In this document: positions 9,356 to 19,400 of the stretch, one piece after another
Layout: every line of letters begins with the position of its first letter
Numbering within the stretch: the first letter of the stretch is position 1
Source: Pseudoalteromonas espejiana DSM 9414
Lineage (GTDB): Bacteria > Pseudomonadota > Gammaproteobacteria > Enterobacterales > Alteromonadaceae
NCBI RefSeq assembly: GCF_002221525.1
Contig: NZ_CP011028.1
Span: 2,429,001 to 2,493,000 of the forward strand
DNA: 64,000 nt
Direction of reading: 5' to 3'
The notes under the pieces: generated by a model
What the model was told of the DNA's origin: nothing
What the model saw: the letters and a program-made list of their open reading frames with translations, nothing else
Database searches by the model: none
Made by a program: the position numbers and the translations under genes

Positions 9356-10306
9356 ATGAGTACAGCAAACCAATTTGGCCCCGAAGGCTGGACACCCGAA
9401 CATTTAAACTCTTTAACAGGAAAATGCTATGTAATAACCGGCGCAAATACCGGTGCAGGTTTTGAGGCAACACGCATGTTACTCAGTAAAGGGGCTAAAG
9501 TAGTTATGCTTAACCGTAACCCTTTAAAATCTGATGAGGCAATCGCAAAATTAAGGCAAGAGTTTGGCACTAATACCGATGTGAGTTTTATTAAAATGGA
9601 CTTAGCAGAGCTTGCATCGGTGCGCCAAGCAGCCAGCGATTTATTAAATACAACACCGCATATAGATGCACTTATTTGTAATGGTGCAATAGCACAAGTG
9701 GCCACTCAGCAATTTACTAAGGACGGCTTTGAAAGTCAACTTGGCGTTAACCATTACGGGCACTTTTTACTGTGCGGCCTTTTATTTGAAAGGTTAAATG
9801 AATCTAATGGGCGCATAGTGGTGGTTGCCAGTGAAGGTTACAAAATGGGGCTTAAAACTATTCAGTTTGATGATATGAACTGGGATAAAAACTACCACCC
9901 AAATAAAACCTATTGCCACAGTAAACTTGCACAAATGATGTTTGCCTATGAACTACAAAACAAAGTTGCAGCAGCTAACAAAAACGTGCAGGTATACGTA
10001 TGCCACCCAGGTGCAGCTAACACGTCCCTAATTGGTGAAAATGTTAACTTTATCACCCGTTTTACATGGTCATTAATAGTAAAAATGGGCTTAGCGCAAT
10101 CGGCAGAGCAAGGCGCCTACCCAGAGGTAATGTGTGCCACAGAGCAAAATTTAAAACAGCGCGCTTATTATGGCCCATCAGGCAGGTGGAATTGGAGCGG
10201 CCCTGTCGGTGAATGCACGCTAGAGTCATTTGCTTTAGAGCCAAGCGTACTGAGTAAACTATGGGCTGTTTCGCAAAAGCAAACTGGTTTTAACTGGGCT
10301 ATTTAA
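9356..10306 (+). CDS. Short-chain dehydrogenase/reductase
   Basis: A 316-residue classical SDR of the retinol-dehydrogenase/protochlorophyllide-reductase-like group. The NAD(P)-binding TGANTGAG motif lies at about residue 30, the NAG-like motif is CNGAIA, the catalytic Ser is in VVASEGYK, and YCHSK gives the catalytic Tyr-X3-Lys. MLNRN after strand 2 suggests NADP preference. The substrate is unknown. A GGA ribosome-binding site precedes the ATG. It is divergent from an AraC regulator, its probable controller. Confidence 0.9.
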   Translation: MSTANQFGPEGWTPEHLNSLTGKCYVITGANTGAGFEATRMLLSKGAKVVMLNRNPLKSDEAIAKLRQEFGTNTDVSFIKMDLAELASVRQAASDLLNTTPHIDALICNGAIAQVATQQFTKDGFESQLGVNHYGHFLLCGLLFERLNESNGRIVVVASEGYKMGLKTIQFDDMNWDKNYHPNKTYCHSKLAQMMFAYELQNKVAAANKNVQVYVCHPGAANTSLIGENVNFITRFTWSLIVKMGLAQSAEQGAYPEVMCATEQNLKQRAYYGPSGRWNWSGPVGECTLESFALEPSVLSKLWAVSQKQTGFNWAI

Positions 10307-10343
10307 TTTAAGTGTTAGTAAGCGTTTAAAGGCACAAAGTGTA

Positions 10344-11353
10344 ATGAAAACTAATTTTTTTAGCTGCTTAATACTATTACAACTGCTATTAATTACCGGC
10401 TGTAAAAGTAGAGCTAACGCGCCTATTTTATATAAGCCGAATGATGAGCTTGTCATACTTGCACATGGACTAGGCAGGAGCGATTGGGCAATGTTGCACT
10501 TTGCTCAGCAGCTTAAAAATGCAAATTATAAGGTATGCAGCCTAAATTATGATTCTATAGGGGAAAGCGTTGAAGATGTGTTAGCGCAAACAACTACGCA
10601 AATTAATGCCTGTATTTCTAATGCCAGTAAAATACATTTTGTAGGCCACTCCCTTGGAGGATTGGTTATTAGGGCATACTTACAAAATAACGTTACAGTA
10701 TTAAATAATAATACCCTTGGTAAGGTTGTTTTAATTGGTACCCCTAATAAAGGCAGTGAGCTTGCCAATCATCTAAAGGGCTCATGGTTAATGCGCTTAG
10801 GGGGCGGTATAAGCCAATCACTTATTACAGGCAGTAATAGTTTAGGCAATAAAATAAGTGAGTTAAGTCTAAATTTAGGCGTTATAGCTGGTAATAAAGC
10901 ATCCTCTCTTACACAAGATTACTTTAACAGTGAAAACGATGGATTGGTGTCTGTAGAATCAACCAAGCTGAGGGCGTGTTGATTTTTGCGGATTGAAATT
11001 TGTTCAATCTAGGGGCGATTAAATCGCGGCGCGAGGTTTGTAACCTAGTGGGCTAAGTAATAACCGAGTAACAAAGAGTTTATCGCCCCTAGGCAGAACC
11101 CGAAGGGCAGCGCATGTTTGGCATTTATGCTGCGTTATCGCCTATTTATGGGGAGTAACCACACTTCACAGGCTCTGCCTTGCCTAAAAAACAAACATGC
11201 AGCTGCAAATTCAACCATCAAAGATCGACACGCCCTGCTAATATGAGCGACTTTATTACCCTCGATGTAAGCCACAGTGCAATGCGTTACAACCAACAAG
11301 TAATACAACACCATTTATTTTTTACAAACTGGCGCATTTATTCCAAACGCTAA
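10344..11353 (+). pseudogene. Lipase-like alpha/beta-hydrolase lipoprotein, interrupted by a MITE
   Basis: The reading frame starts at 10344 with a lipoprotein signal (lipobox ITGC) and an alpha/beta-hydrolase core: AHGLGRSDWA, nucleophile elbow GHSLGG, and Asp in NSENDGLVSVES. It is open for 209 codons to 10970. A 266-bp element then adds RAC and a TGA at 10980-10982. Directly after the element (11237-11353), 38 in-frame codons complete the enzyme, including DVSHSAMRYN with the expected catalytic His. Removing 10971-11236 restores a 247-residue protein. As it stands the product lacks the catalytic His and is probably inactive. Confidence 0.85.
10971..11236 (+). mobile_element. MITE-like element, copy 1
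   Basis: A 266-bp non-coding element with terminal inverted repeats (AGGGCGTGTTGAT at the left; the right end reads AGGGCGTGTCGAT on the other strand). Internally CTAGGGGCGAT (11009-11019) pairs with ATCGCCCCTAG (11082-11092). It is homologous over its full length to the element at 41363-41627 in inverted orientation; the stretch 11022-11060 is identical. It has no ORF, so it depends on a transposase elsewhere. No clear target duplication could be defined. Confidence 0.88.
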
Positions 11354-11412
11354 TTCATTACCTATTAACCAGAATGTAGATTAAATAGCTAATTTAAGGG
11401 CAAAAAAAAGCA

Positions 11413-11423
11413 AGCCTAGCGGC
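11413..11423 (+). repeat. IS4 target-site duplication, left copy
   Basis: AGCCTAGCGGC directly precedes the left inverted repeat and is repeated exactly at 12853-12863 after the right end. An 11-bp duplication fits the 11-13 bp known for IS4. Confidence 0.92.
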
Positions 11424-11458
11424 TAATGCCGATCAGTTAAGAAATATTTAATGATCCA

Positions 11459-11513
11459 TTGACCGATCTTCTGGCTAGTATATAAAGACTCCTGAATTTA
11501 TTCAGGAGTCTTT
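11459..11513 (+). promoter_or_regulatory. IS4 transposase promoter and RBS-sequestering hairpin
   Basis: TTGACC (11459-11464), a 16-bp spacer and TATAAA (11481-11486) form a plausible promoter. A perfect 13-bp stem with a TTTA loop (AAAGACTCCTGAA at 11484-11496 with TTCAGGAGTCTTT at 11501-11513) encloses the CAGGAG ribosome-binding site. Transcripts that start at this promoter (about 11493) would lack the left arm, whereas readthrough from outside would form the stem and hide the site. Confidence 0.65.
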
Positions 11514-11517
11514 TCTT

Positions 11518-12843
11518 TTGCAACTCACTACCGCACTTTCTCTTGCCAATGGCTATGCCCCTAACTCAGAAGGCTTAGGTCAACTGAGTGATTTTTTATG
11601 CTCTGATTTTATCAAACAATGTGCTGAAACAGCCGGTGTCGCGACTATAAGACGAAGAAGGCTGCCTGTTGAAATGGCTGTTTGGACTGTAATTTGTATG
11701 TCACTTTATCGTGAAGACCCACTCTGGAGCATTGTCAGTAAATTGGGTTTAGCATTACCCGGTAAAAAAGAGCTTGTTGCGCCTAGTGCTGTCGTACAAG
11801 CAAGACAACGCCTTGGCGCTGGTGCAGTGAAAGAAGTCTTTGAACAAAGTCAAAAAATGTGGAATAAGGATGCTAACCATCCCACATGGTGCGGGTTATC
11901 TCTCTTAGGCGTTGATGGCGTTATTTGGCGCACACCTGATACCCAGGAAAATCATCAAGAATTTTCTGCTTGGAAAAACCAGCACGGTGATACGGCCTTT
12001 CCTCAAGTTCGTATGGTATGCCTAATGGAGCTGACTAGCCATTTATTATTGGGGAGTGCCTTTGATAGCTGCCGCTCAAGCGAAATGGTACTTGCAGAAG
12101 ACTTAATCGAAGTAACACCCGATAATTCACTCACGTTATTTGACAGAGGCTTTTATTCTTTGGGCTTACTAAATCGCTGGCATCATGCAGGAAAAAACCG
12201 CCATTGGCTCCAACCCATGAGAAAAGGAACCCAGTACGAAGTCGTTCGCTCTTTAGGACGTCAAGACAAACTCATCAAACTAAAAACAACAGCGCAAGCG
12301 AGAAAAAAGTTTGCAGACTTACCTATGGACATTGAAGTAAGGCTGGTAACGAAAACAATTAAAGGGAAAGAAGTAAATATTCTGACGTCATTGAGCGACC
12401 CAATGCGTTTTCCCAAGGCTGAAATCGTTGACTTATACAGCGACCGATGGGAAATAGAACTTGGCTATCGAGAAATGAAACAAACCTTATTAAATAGTCA
12501 CTTCACGTTACGCAGTAAAAAGCCAGATATGATAGCGCAAGAGCTATGGGGCATAATGCTTAGCTATAACTTACTCAGGTATCAGATGGTAAAAATGGCG
12601 CAGAAAAAGCCGGGACTTTATGCCAAGCACCTGAGTTTTACGACGTGCGCAATCAGTATTATTAACTTAATTCACACGATGTTTATAGAGAATGCGGGAC
12701 GTATCCCAAAATCTATTGAGCAACTACAAGCACAAGTTGAACATCATATTTTACCGATAAAACGAGAGAGAGCGTATCCAAGGTGTGTGAAACCAAAGCC
12801 CAGTAAGTATTCCAATAAAAAACGCCAGTCAGTTGTTAACTGA
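11518..12843 (+). CDS. IS4-family transposase
   Basis: A 441-residue DDE transposase closely similar to that of E. coli IS4. Landmarks are the N-terminal IS4 domain ([25 protein letters not shown]), first Asp D133 in [13 protein letters not shown], second Asp D209 in [10 protein letters not shown], and E312 in [16 protein letters not shown], which matches the Y-(2)-R-(3)-E-(6)-K signature. Start is TTG at 11518, 9 nt after CAGGAG. The frame is intact to TAA just before the right inverted repeat. It catalyses cut-and-paste movement of the element. Confidence 0.96.
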   Translation: MQLTTALSLANGYAPNSEGLGQLSDFLCSDFIKQCAETAGVATIRRRRLPVEMAVWTVICMSLYREDPLWSIVSKLGLALPGKKELVAPSAVVQARQRLGAGAVKEVFEQSQKMWNKDANHPTWCGLSLLGVDGVIWRTPDTQENHQEFSAWKNQHGDTAFPQVRMVCLMELTSHLLLGSAFDSCRSSEMVLAEDLIEVTPDNSLTLFDRGFYSLGLLNRWHHAGKNRHWLQPMRKGTQYEVVRSLGRQDKLIKLKTTAQARKKFADLPMDIEVRLVTKTIKGKEVNILTSLSDPMRFPKAEIVDLYSDRWEIELGYREMKQTLLNSHFTLRSKKPDMIAQELWGIMLSYNLLRYQMVKMAQKKPGLYAKHLSFTTCAISIINLIHTMFIENAGRIPKSIEQLQAQVEHHILPIKRERAYPRCVKPKPSKYSNKKRQSVVN

Positions 12844-12852
12844 CTGGCATTA

Positions 12853-12863
12853 AGCCTAGCGGC
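12853..12863 (+). repeat. IS4 target-site duplication, right copy
   Basis: AGCCTAGCGGC, identical to 11413-11423. Joining the flanks through one copy recreates a hairpin, GCAAGCC-TAGC-GGCTTGC, flanked by A and T tracts. This is a bidirectional intrinsic terminator now split by the IS. Confidence 0.92.
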
Positions 12864-12909
12864 TTGCTTTTTACTGCCCGTACAGGCAACACACTCTCAA
12901 CATACTTTT

Positions 12910-15870
12910 TTAAAAACGGTAGCTAGCACCAAGTGTTATACGACGGTCTGTTAAACCTTGGAAACACAGTAGCGCACTTTCGTTTACACACGATTGGCTA
13001 ATTTCAGACTCAGTAATATTTACTGCTTCTAGGCCAATGTTTAGTTGGTCGTTCACATCGTAGCTAATACTTGCATTAAGCTGACCGCGGTCTTCTTGTA
13101 CCACTGGGAAACCCCATGGGAAGCTAGACGTACTACCGAAGTCATTTGAACGGTAGCCTTCACGCCATGTGTAGCGCATACGAGCCGATAAACCAAACTT
13201 TTCGTAGTAAAGCGTAAAGTTATACGCGTTTTCAGATAGGTTAAGTAGACCCTGAATTTCGCTTACTTCAATACCAGGTGTTCCTGTGCTTGCTGCAAAC
13301 ACATTACTTGCTCTTGAAGTAGCCGTATTAACTGTTTCACCACCCGAGAACTCTTGAATTGTGTAGTTAGCTAACACACCAAAACCAGACGCCCAACCTA
13401 AATCTTCTTCAAAGCCAGCTAAGTCGTACTGGAATGCAAACTCAATCCCTTTTTGGGTTGTTTCGCCGCTATCGTTTACTTTTGTTTCTGTACCAACACA
13501 CACACCACGGCCATTTTCAGGGCCAAATACGTTAATGTCTGCAATTGGGTTAAATATACCACCGCCTTCACATGGGTCGGTTAAATCGCGAAAACCGGTT
13601 ACTGGGTCTTCTACTGGCGATGTTAACTGATTAACGTGTAGTTCTTTACGTGTTTTATGGAATATACCAACACTAAATACACTTGCCTCTGCAAAGTACC
13701 ATTCTGCCGATAAATCATACGACAATACTTCTTCAGGTTTTAATGCAGGGTTACCAAATTCAACCTCGTCATTTGGGCTAGTGCTATATGTAATTGACGT
13801 AGACAGGTCGTTGTAATCTGGACGACGAATATCTTTACCTGCACCAAAGCGTACAAGTACATCTTCTGATACATCAGCCACTAAGTTTAATCGTGGTAAA
13901 ATAAAGTCATAATCTGATTCATTAGTAATGCGTGTTACAAGCTCATTACCACTGCCATCTTGTGTTACCGAGTTACCTGTAGACTCTACATCTGTTTGAA
14001 TGTAACGTACGCCAAAGTTACCGCGAATCATTTCGTATTCAAAGTTAGCCTGTGCGTAAAGAGCATGCGTAACCTCTTCTATATCAAAAAATCCAGAAGA
14101 GCTTGATGTTGGCGCATTTAATGTTTTGCTTGAACCATGAGCGGTCATTGCGTTTTGTAATGATGCAAGTACGGCATCAGGGTCTGATGCAACAAGCTCT
14201 GGATCAATCAATAAAAAGTCAGCAATGTATAAAGAGCGTCCATCTGCTTCATTAAAGTTATCTGGGCCTGCTACTAATAAATCTGCAAATAAATCACCTG
14301 TTGGGCTATCTGCCATTGTTCTTAGGCCAACACTTGATGTGATTTCGTTTTGCTTGCTTTGTGATTTACTGTAACGGTAACCAAAATCAATAGATGTCAC
14401 GATTGAATCAGTGTAGTAAGTAGAATCGATACGGAACGCATCTTCTGAATTTTCAACCGTATCTTGGCCAATATTTACATCGCGTAGTACCACGTTTGCA
14501 GGGTCTAGTAATTGCTCAACCGTAGGTGCGTACTCAGCACCTTCTGCAATACCAAAAGCGAGTGCACCGCCTGATAAGTCGTACTCAAACGGCACGCTGT
14601 TATCATTACCGCCACCAGCATCTAATGGTGCATTAGGGTTAATAAAGTTAAGCGTTGTATTAAAGCTTGGCGTTGTAGTGTCTGAAGATGATGATGCAAT
14701 TTCTGCACTTACAAACCATTTATCACCTTGCCATTCACCACCTAATCTAAATATATCGCTGTCGGTTACACGCGAGTTTGTATCGCTTGAAAAACGAAGA
14801 TTTGGATCGTCATCATCGTTATCTAAATTTACAGGAATAACACCACGAAGCGCTGCTTGAATCGAACCCAAGTTAGTTCCGCCAAGTGAGCCTAAATTTA
14901 CCGTTTCGAAGGCATCCGGAACAGAAATATCATTTAGCGCACTTACACCAGACGCTTGAACACGCGAGCTTTCTTGACGACGTTCTTGGTCGTTAACCAC
15001 CGCGTCAAAGTAAAACTTAGTGTTGTCGTTAGGTGCCCACTCAATAGTACCTACAAAGTTTTTAGTTTCGTATTCGTAGTTATCGTAATCTTGTACAAAA
15101 AACTGAATCGGTAAAAAGTCAAAAGACTGCGCACTGGCTACACCACTATCAGAAGTAATAACGTTATCTCTATCTGCACGTGGGCGAAAAGCTGTTACAT
15201 CTTGCTCTGCGTAGCTGCCACTTACTAACACACCAAACTTGCCGTAGTCGTCGGTTTCCCAATTATCAGCAAACGTACCAGAAAAACGAGGCTGTAAACC
15301 GCTGTCTGTACTTAAGCTACTATTTTCGCCTTGTACTCTAATAGTGGCTAGTTGCTCACCTAAGTGCAGTGGACGAATTGTTTTAAGGTTTATTGTACCG
15401 CCAACCGAACCTTCAATTGTTTTCGCTTCAGGCGATTTAATAACCTCTAAGCTTGAAATAATTGATGCAGACACATCTTCAAAGCTAATACCACTTCGGC
15501 CTGAGCCAGAGCCAACAGTTGATACACCATTTATTTCAGTACGGTTTGCATCTGTACCACGTATTTGAACACCCGTACCCACACCCGCTTGGCGCGTAAT
15601 TTGAATACCCGTTACGTTTTCAAGTACTTCTGCTAAGTTTTGATCGGGTAGTTTACCAATATCTTCTGATTGGATAATTTCTACTAGGCTGTCTGCCGAA
15701 CGCTTTTCAGCAAGGGCATTAGTTAATGATTGGCGGATCCCCGAAACTTCAATGATTTCTACATCATCTTCGGCAATTGGTTTTGCTTCCTGTGCTTGTG
15801 TAGACAAAGAAAGGTTTAATGCTGTGGCAGATATAACTGCTAGCGTAATTTTTGATAACTTGTGATTCAT
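12910..15870 (-). CDS. TonB-dependent receptor (alginate locus, distal copy)
   Basis: A 986-residue outer-membrane receptor. It has a signal peptide (ALNLSLSTQAQE), a TonB-box-like EIIEVSGIR, a plug domain (about 45-170: LPDQNLAEVLENVTGIQI, QIRGTDANR, EVIKSPEAKTIEGSVGGTI) and a 22-strand barrel ending in GASYRF with the terminal Phe. It resembles the Xanthomonas/Caulobacter-type carbohydrate receptors. The start at 15870 (MNHKLSKI) is preceded by AGGAA; an upstream in-frame start would add 22 unlikely residues. It probably imports alginate oligosaccharides. The IS4 copy has disrupted its terminator. Confidence 0.93.
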   Translation of the reverse strand: MNHKLSKITLAVISATALNLSLSTQAQEAKPIAEDDVEIIEVSGIRQSLTNALAEKRSADSLVEIIQSEDIGKLPDQNLAEVLENVTGIQITRQAGVGTGVQIRGTDANRTEINGVSTVGSGSGRSGISFEDVSASIISSLEVIKSPEAKTIEGSVGGTINLKTIRPLHLGEQLATIRVQGENSSLSTDSGLQPRFSGTFADNWETDDYGKFGVLVSGSYAEQDVTAFRPRADRDNVITSDSGVASAQSFDFLPIQFFVQDYDNYEYETKNFVGTIEWAPNDNTKFYFDAVVNDQERRQESSRVQASGVSALNDISVPDAFETVNLGSLGGTNLGSIQAALRGVIPVNLDNDDDDPNLRFSSDTNSRVTDSDIFRLGGEWQGDKWFVSAEIASSSSDTTTPSFNTTLNFINPNAPLDAGGGNDNSVPFEYDLSGGALAFGIAEGAEYAPTVEQLLDPANVVLRDVNIGQDTVENSEDAFRIDSTYYTDSIVTSIDFGYRYSKSQSKQNEITSSVGLRTMADSPTGDLFADLLVAGPDNFNEADGRSLYIADFLLIDPELVASDPDAVLASLQNAMTAHGSSKTLNAPTSSSSGFFDIEEVTHALYAQANFEYEMIRGNFGVRYIQTDVESTGNSVTQDGSGNELVTRITNESDYDFILPRLNLVADVSEDVLVRFGAGKDIRRPDYNDLSTSITYSTSPNDEVEFGNPALKPEEVLSYDLSAEWYFAEASVFSVGIFHKTRKELHVNQLTSPVEDPVTGFRDLTDPCEGGGIFNPIADINVFGPENGRGVCVGTETKVNDSGETTQKGIEFAFQYDLAGFEEDLGWASGFGVLANYTIQEFSGGETVNTATSRASNVFAASTGTPGIEVSEIQGLLNLSENAYNFTLYYEKFGLSARMRYTWREGYRSNDFGSTSSFPWGFPVVQEDRGQLNASISYDVNDQLNIGLEAVNITESEISQSCVNESALLCFQGLTDRRITLGASYRF

Positions 15871-15978
15871 AGTTTTTCCTGTGTGTGTCAGTGCTATGTG
15901 TAACTCGCTATATATTCTTATTAAACGCCTTACCATTTATCATAATGGTTAACTTAATATTTACAGTAAAACACCAAA

Positions 15979-16000
15979 AGGTCAACCTATTGGTAAACCA
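15979..16000. promoter_or_regulatory. Candidate operator pair upstream of TonB receptor
   Basis: Two palindromes lie side by side: AGGTCAACCT (15979-15988) and TGGTAAACCA (15991-16000). Both fit a TTGGTNNACCAA pattern like the known UxuR/ExuR (GntR family) operators. They lie about 110-130 bp upstream of the receptor start. A related TTACCAT/ATGGTTA arrangement lies at 15930-15952. Confidence 0.5.
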
Positions 16001-16229
16001 TTTTGGTTAAAAAAAACCAAAACACACATTACCAATAAGCCTCAATTCGGCATGACAAAAATAATTCAATTATTGACCGTAATATAACCACTTGTAATTT
16101 AAATGCTTTTAAAACCAAACCGAGCTCAAATATCAAACAAAAACACCATGAATAGTGCACAAACTGCGCGAAATATTTTTTTTATATATCGTCATTTATT
16201 TTCTAAAAACACACATCCACCAACACAAA

Positions 16230-16241
16230 TTGGTCAACCAA
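16230..16241. promoter_or_regulatory. Candidate operator TTGGTCAACCAA
   Basis: A near-perfect palindrome of the same type as those at 15979-16000, about 360 bp upstream of the distal receptor gene. No regulator gene is linked. Confidence 0.5.
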
Positions 16242-16350
16242 ATATAAAAATATTAGACTTTTGGATAATACTGTATTTAAAAATAGGGGCTTTAAAAAAG
16301 TGATCGCAGCTTAGTTTGTTAATTAAAATGACTAATTTTATGCTCGATGA

Positions 16351-16404
16351 GCGTATTTAGCGTATTTAGCGTATTTAGCGTATTTAGCGTATTTAGCGTA
16401 TTTA
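16351..16404. repeat. Six tandem copies of a 9-bp repeat
   Basis: GCGTATTTA is repeated six times without interruption in the gap between the two receptor genes. Exact short tandem copies like these change number easily by slippage. No coding role is seen. Confidence 0.95.
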
Positions 16405-16436
16405 ACATGGTTACATTTAGGGGGGGTGATATAAAA

Positions 16437-16463
16437 AACCCAATTAAAGTTGTTAATTGGGTT
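16437..16463 (-). terminator. Intrinsic terminator downstream of the alginate receptor gene
   Basis: An 11-bp stem, AACCCAATTAA with TTAATTGGGTT, and a 5-nt loop, flanked by A and T runs on both sides. It lies 30 bp beyond the stop of the receptor gene at 16494 and could work in both directions. Confidence 0.85.
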
Positions 16464-16493
16464 TTTATATGGGGATTTATAAACTCGTCGTTA

Positions 16494-19400
16494 TTACAAC
16501 TTAAAGCTCATACCTAAGAATAAGCGTGGGCCGTAATCATTTACTTCACCTAAATTGTCTTCAACAAAGAAGTCTTGTGATTTAGGTGCGCTAAATAGGT
16601 TAATTGCTTCAGCTTTAATTCTAAAGTGCTCGTTGATTTTGTATGATGCGCGCATTTCCCACACACCCACTGCGTCAACATAACGTAAGCGCGTACCATT
16701 GCTTGTATATGGTTGGAAATACTCACTACGGTATTTGTATATAACTGCAGTATCAAAATCGCCTATTTGGTAATATAACTGGCTACTAAATACATGTTCA
16801 GAGAACCCTGGTACCGAGCCTGGCTCAATAATACCATCTGTAATTTGCGTAGTGTTACCATCTACGTCGGTAATGAACGTATCGCCGTACAAACTATCTT
16901 GGAACTCAAAGTCGGTGTCAGCATAGTTATAACCAAACTTCACACCGATACCGTTATCCCAACGGTATGAGAACGACGCCTCTAGACCTAAAATTTCGCT
17001 ATCGTCATCAGTTGTTACTGAATTAGTTACTGGCAGTGATACGGTTTCGCCACCTACAACGTAATCTTCAATAACTGTTTGTTGCTGAAAGCCACCTTGG
17101 AACTGTTTGTAGTAAAGACTTAACGCTAAAATTGAATCTTCGTTAGGGTACCATTCAAAAGCTAAATCGTAGTTCCAAGACATTAACGGTTGCGTATCAG
17201 GGTTACCTGAGCCATCTACTGTTAATAAGTCTGAAAGCGATAATGCTACAGATTGATCGTCCGTCACAAAGTCGCGGTCATACCCTAAATCCGATGGGTC
17301 GGCACGCGACATACCGCGATAAATACCCGCTCTGAATAAAATATTTTCACTATAATCAACAACTAAATTAAAGCTTGGTAAGTATTTTGTATAGCCACCA
17401 CCGCTTTTAGTTCTTTCAAGTGTGTCGCCGGTTTCTAGTGTCACTGCGCCAGTTGTTTCATCAACATCTACCGTGTAGTTAGTTCTAAAACCAACAGAGG
17501 TTACATCTGTATCTACAATACGTAGGCCAAAGTTACCACGTATAAACTTACCAAACATTTCAGTGTCGTAGTTAGCCATTAGGTATACTGAAGTGGTTTT
17601 TTCAGTTACATCAATGGTACCCGCATTTTCGTACTCAACATCGGGATAGCCAAATTCGCCCGTGTAATCAGAATCAGTTGCCGCTACAGCTTGAGAAAAA
17701 CACACGTTATCGTAGGTTGCCCACGAAGAACCCGTGCCGCTTTCAATAACATTACCGCTACTATCTACGTTTGTAACTAAGTTGCCATCTGATACGCTAG
17801 ATAAGAAGTCAGATTCTGGAAAGTCAATTTGACAGCCCTGTAATATTTCTAACGCAGAATCGTCGCCAATTGTGTACTCATTACGAGACCCATTACCTTG
17901 GCTACCACCAAATTGAATAAAGCTTAATTCTGACGCTCTTATGCCCCCTTCAATACTGGTAAACACATCACCTTCTAGTGCGTAGTTAAAATCTATACGC
18001 GCCGATTTAACTTCGTTCTCGCGTACATTTTCACGGTCTAAACGGGTACGTAAGCTATCGGTAAAGTTAGAGATATCTGTTACGTCAAAATCGGTTAGGG
18101 TAAAATGAGGAATTTCATCGCCCATATCCCAGCTAAATAAATTTCTGTCTGCGGTTCTACCACGGTTAGAAATTTGCAGCTCTTCACGCTCTGTTTTTGA
18201 GTACGCTAAGTCAAGATTTACCGTGAGGCGGTCGGTTAATGTGTGCTCTATATTAATACCGTAGCCTTGGTAGTTTTCTTCACGCGAAAACTGCTCACCG
18301 GCAGATTCAATACGCTCTTCACCTTCCCAATGTAAAATTCCACCTACATCGTTAGTTACAAGCGTTGGCCCTGTTAAGCCAGGCGTTGCGCGCTTTTGTA
18401 AAAAAATTAAATCATGTCGTGCTTCTTTTTGAGTACGGTCAGATATTTGTGCATCAAAGTTAATATCCCACTCAGACGAAGGCTGGTATTGCATTGCAAA
18501 AAAGATGGCATCACGCTCATCTGAAGTTTCGTTTTGACGATAGCTGCGGCTACTACCCGTCCAGGCATAAGGCGTACCATCACTTTCTGCTTTGCCGGTT
18601 TCTGGATCAATAGCGGTTTGATAACCTTGGTTATTGCTACCATTTACTTGATCTTCACAATCGCCAGCACTGCTTCTGTAAAAGCCTTCATTAGTATTTG
18701 TTGGATCATTTAAACATGCCCACAATGATGAACCCGACGGGCTTGAACTTCTATATTCAGCTTCTGGCTGGCTAATATCTTGGCGCTGTACACCAAACGA
18801 CACACCAATTGCTTGGCCGTTATCAAACTCAAATTGGTCAACGTAACTAAATGTGCCACGATATCCTGTATCGCTTTGTAATGAGTTTTCTACGTTGCTT
18901 TCATCAGGGTTATAATTGAGCTTAACCTCACCTTGTACTCGTTGCTTACCATAATCAAGTGGACTTACTGTTTCCAGTGCAATAACACCTGCTACACCAC
19001 CTTCAATCATTGATGCATCTTGGGTTTTGTAAATAGCGATCTTTTTTACAAGTTCTGATGGAAACTGTGAAAAGTTTACCGAGCGGTCACCACTACCATT
19101 GGTCGCTTCACGGCCGTTTATGTGCGTAGCGCTTAAAAATGGCCCTAAACCACGAATAGTAATTTCTGTTGCACCGCCATTTTCACGGTGAGATGCAGCA
19201 CCAGTAATAGACTCTAATGCCTCACCAATTGATAAAGCAGGTAAATCGCCAATGTCCTCTGCTGATAAACCATCCACAACGGTTGTTGCTTCACGTTTAA
19301 TCGCAATTTGGTCTTGAATTGTTCTTCGCGTACCGGTAACACTAATAATTTCTACGTCTTGCTCAACTTCGGTTACTTTTTCTTGTGCCTCTTGTTGTGC

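Larger units (their letters stand above)
11424..12852 (+). mobile_element. Complete IS4-family insertion sequence
   Basis: A 1429-bp element (E. coli IS4 is 1426 bp, from memory). The left end is TAATGCCGATCAGTTAAG; the right end read inwards is TAATGCCAGTCAGTTAAC, a clear imperfect inverted repeat. It is flanked by an exact 11-bp direct repeat and holds one full transposase gene, so it may be active. It is inserted in what was a terminator hairpin downstream of the TonB-dependent receptor gene. Confidence 0.95.

Noticed and set aside
9427..9705. Antisense open frames inside the dehydrogenase and many other genes
   Set aside because: They are complementary-frame shadows of well-supported genes, with no own start signals or domains.
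10971..12863. MITE and IS4 as one composite element
   Set aside because: They have unrelated ends, and the lipase 3' codons plus about 60 bp of native DNA separate them. IS4 has its own target duplication, so these are independent insertions.
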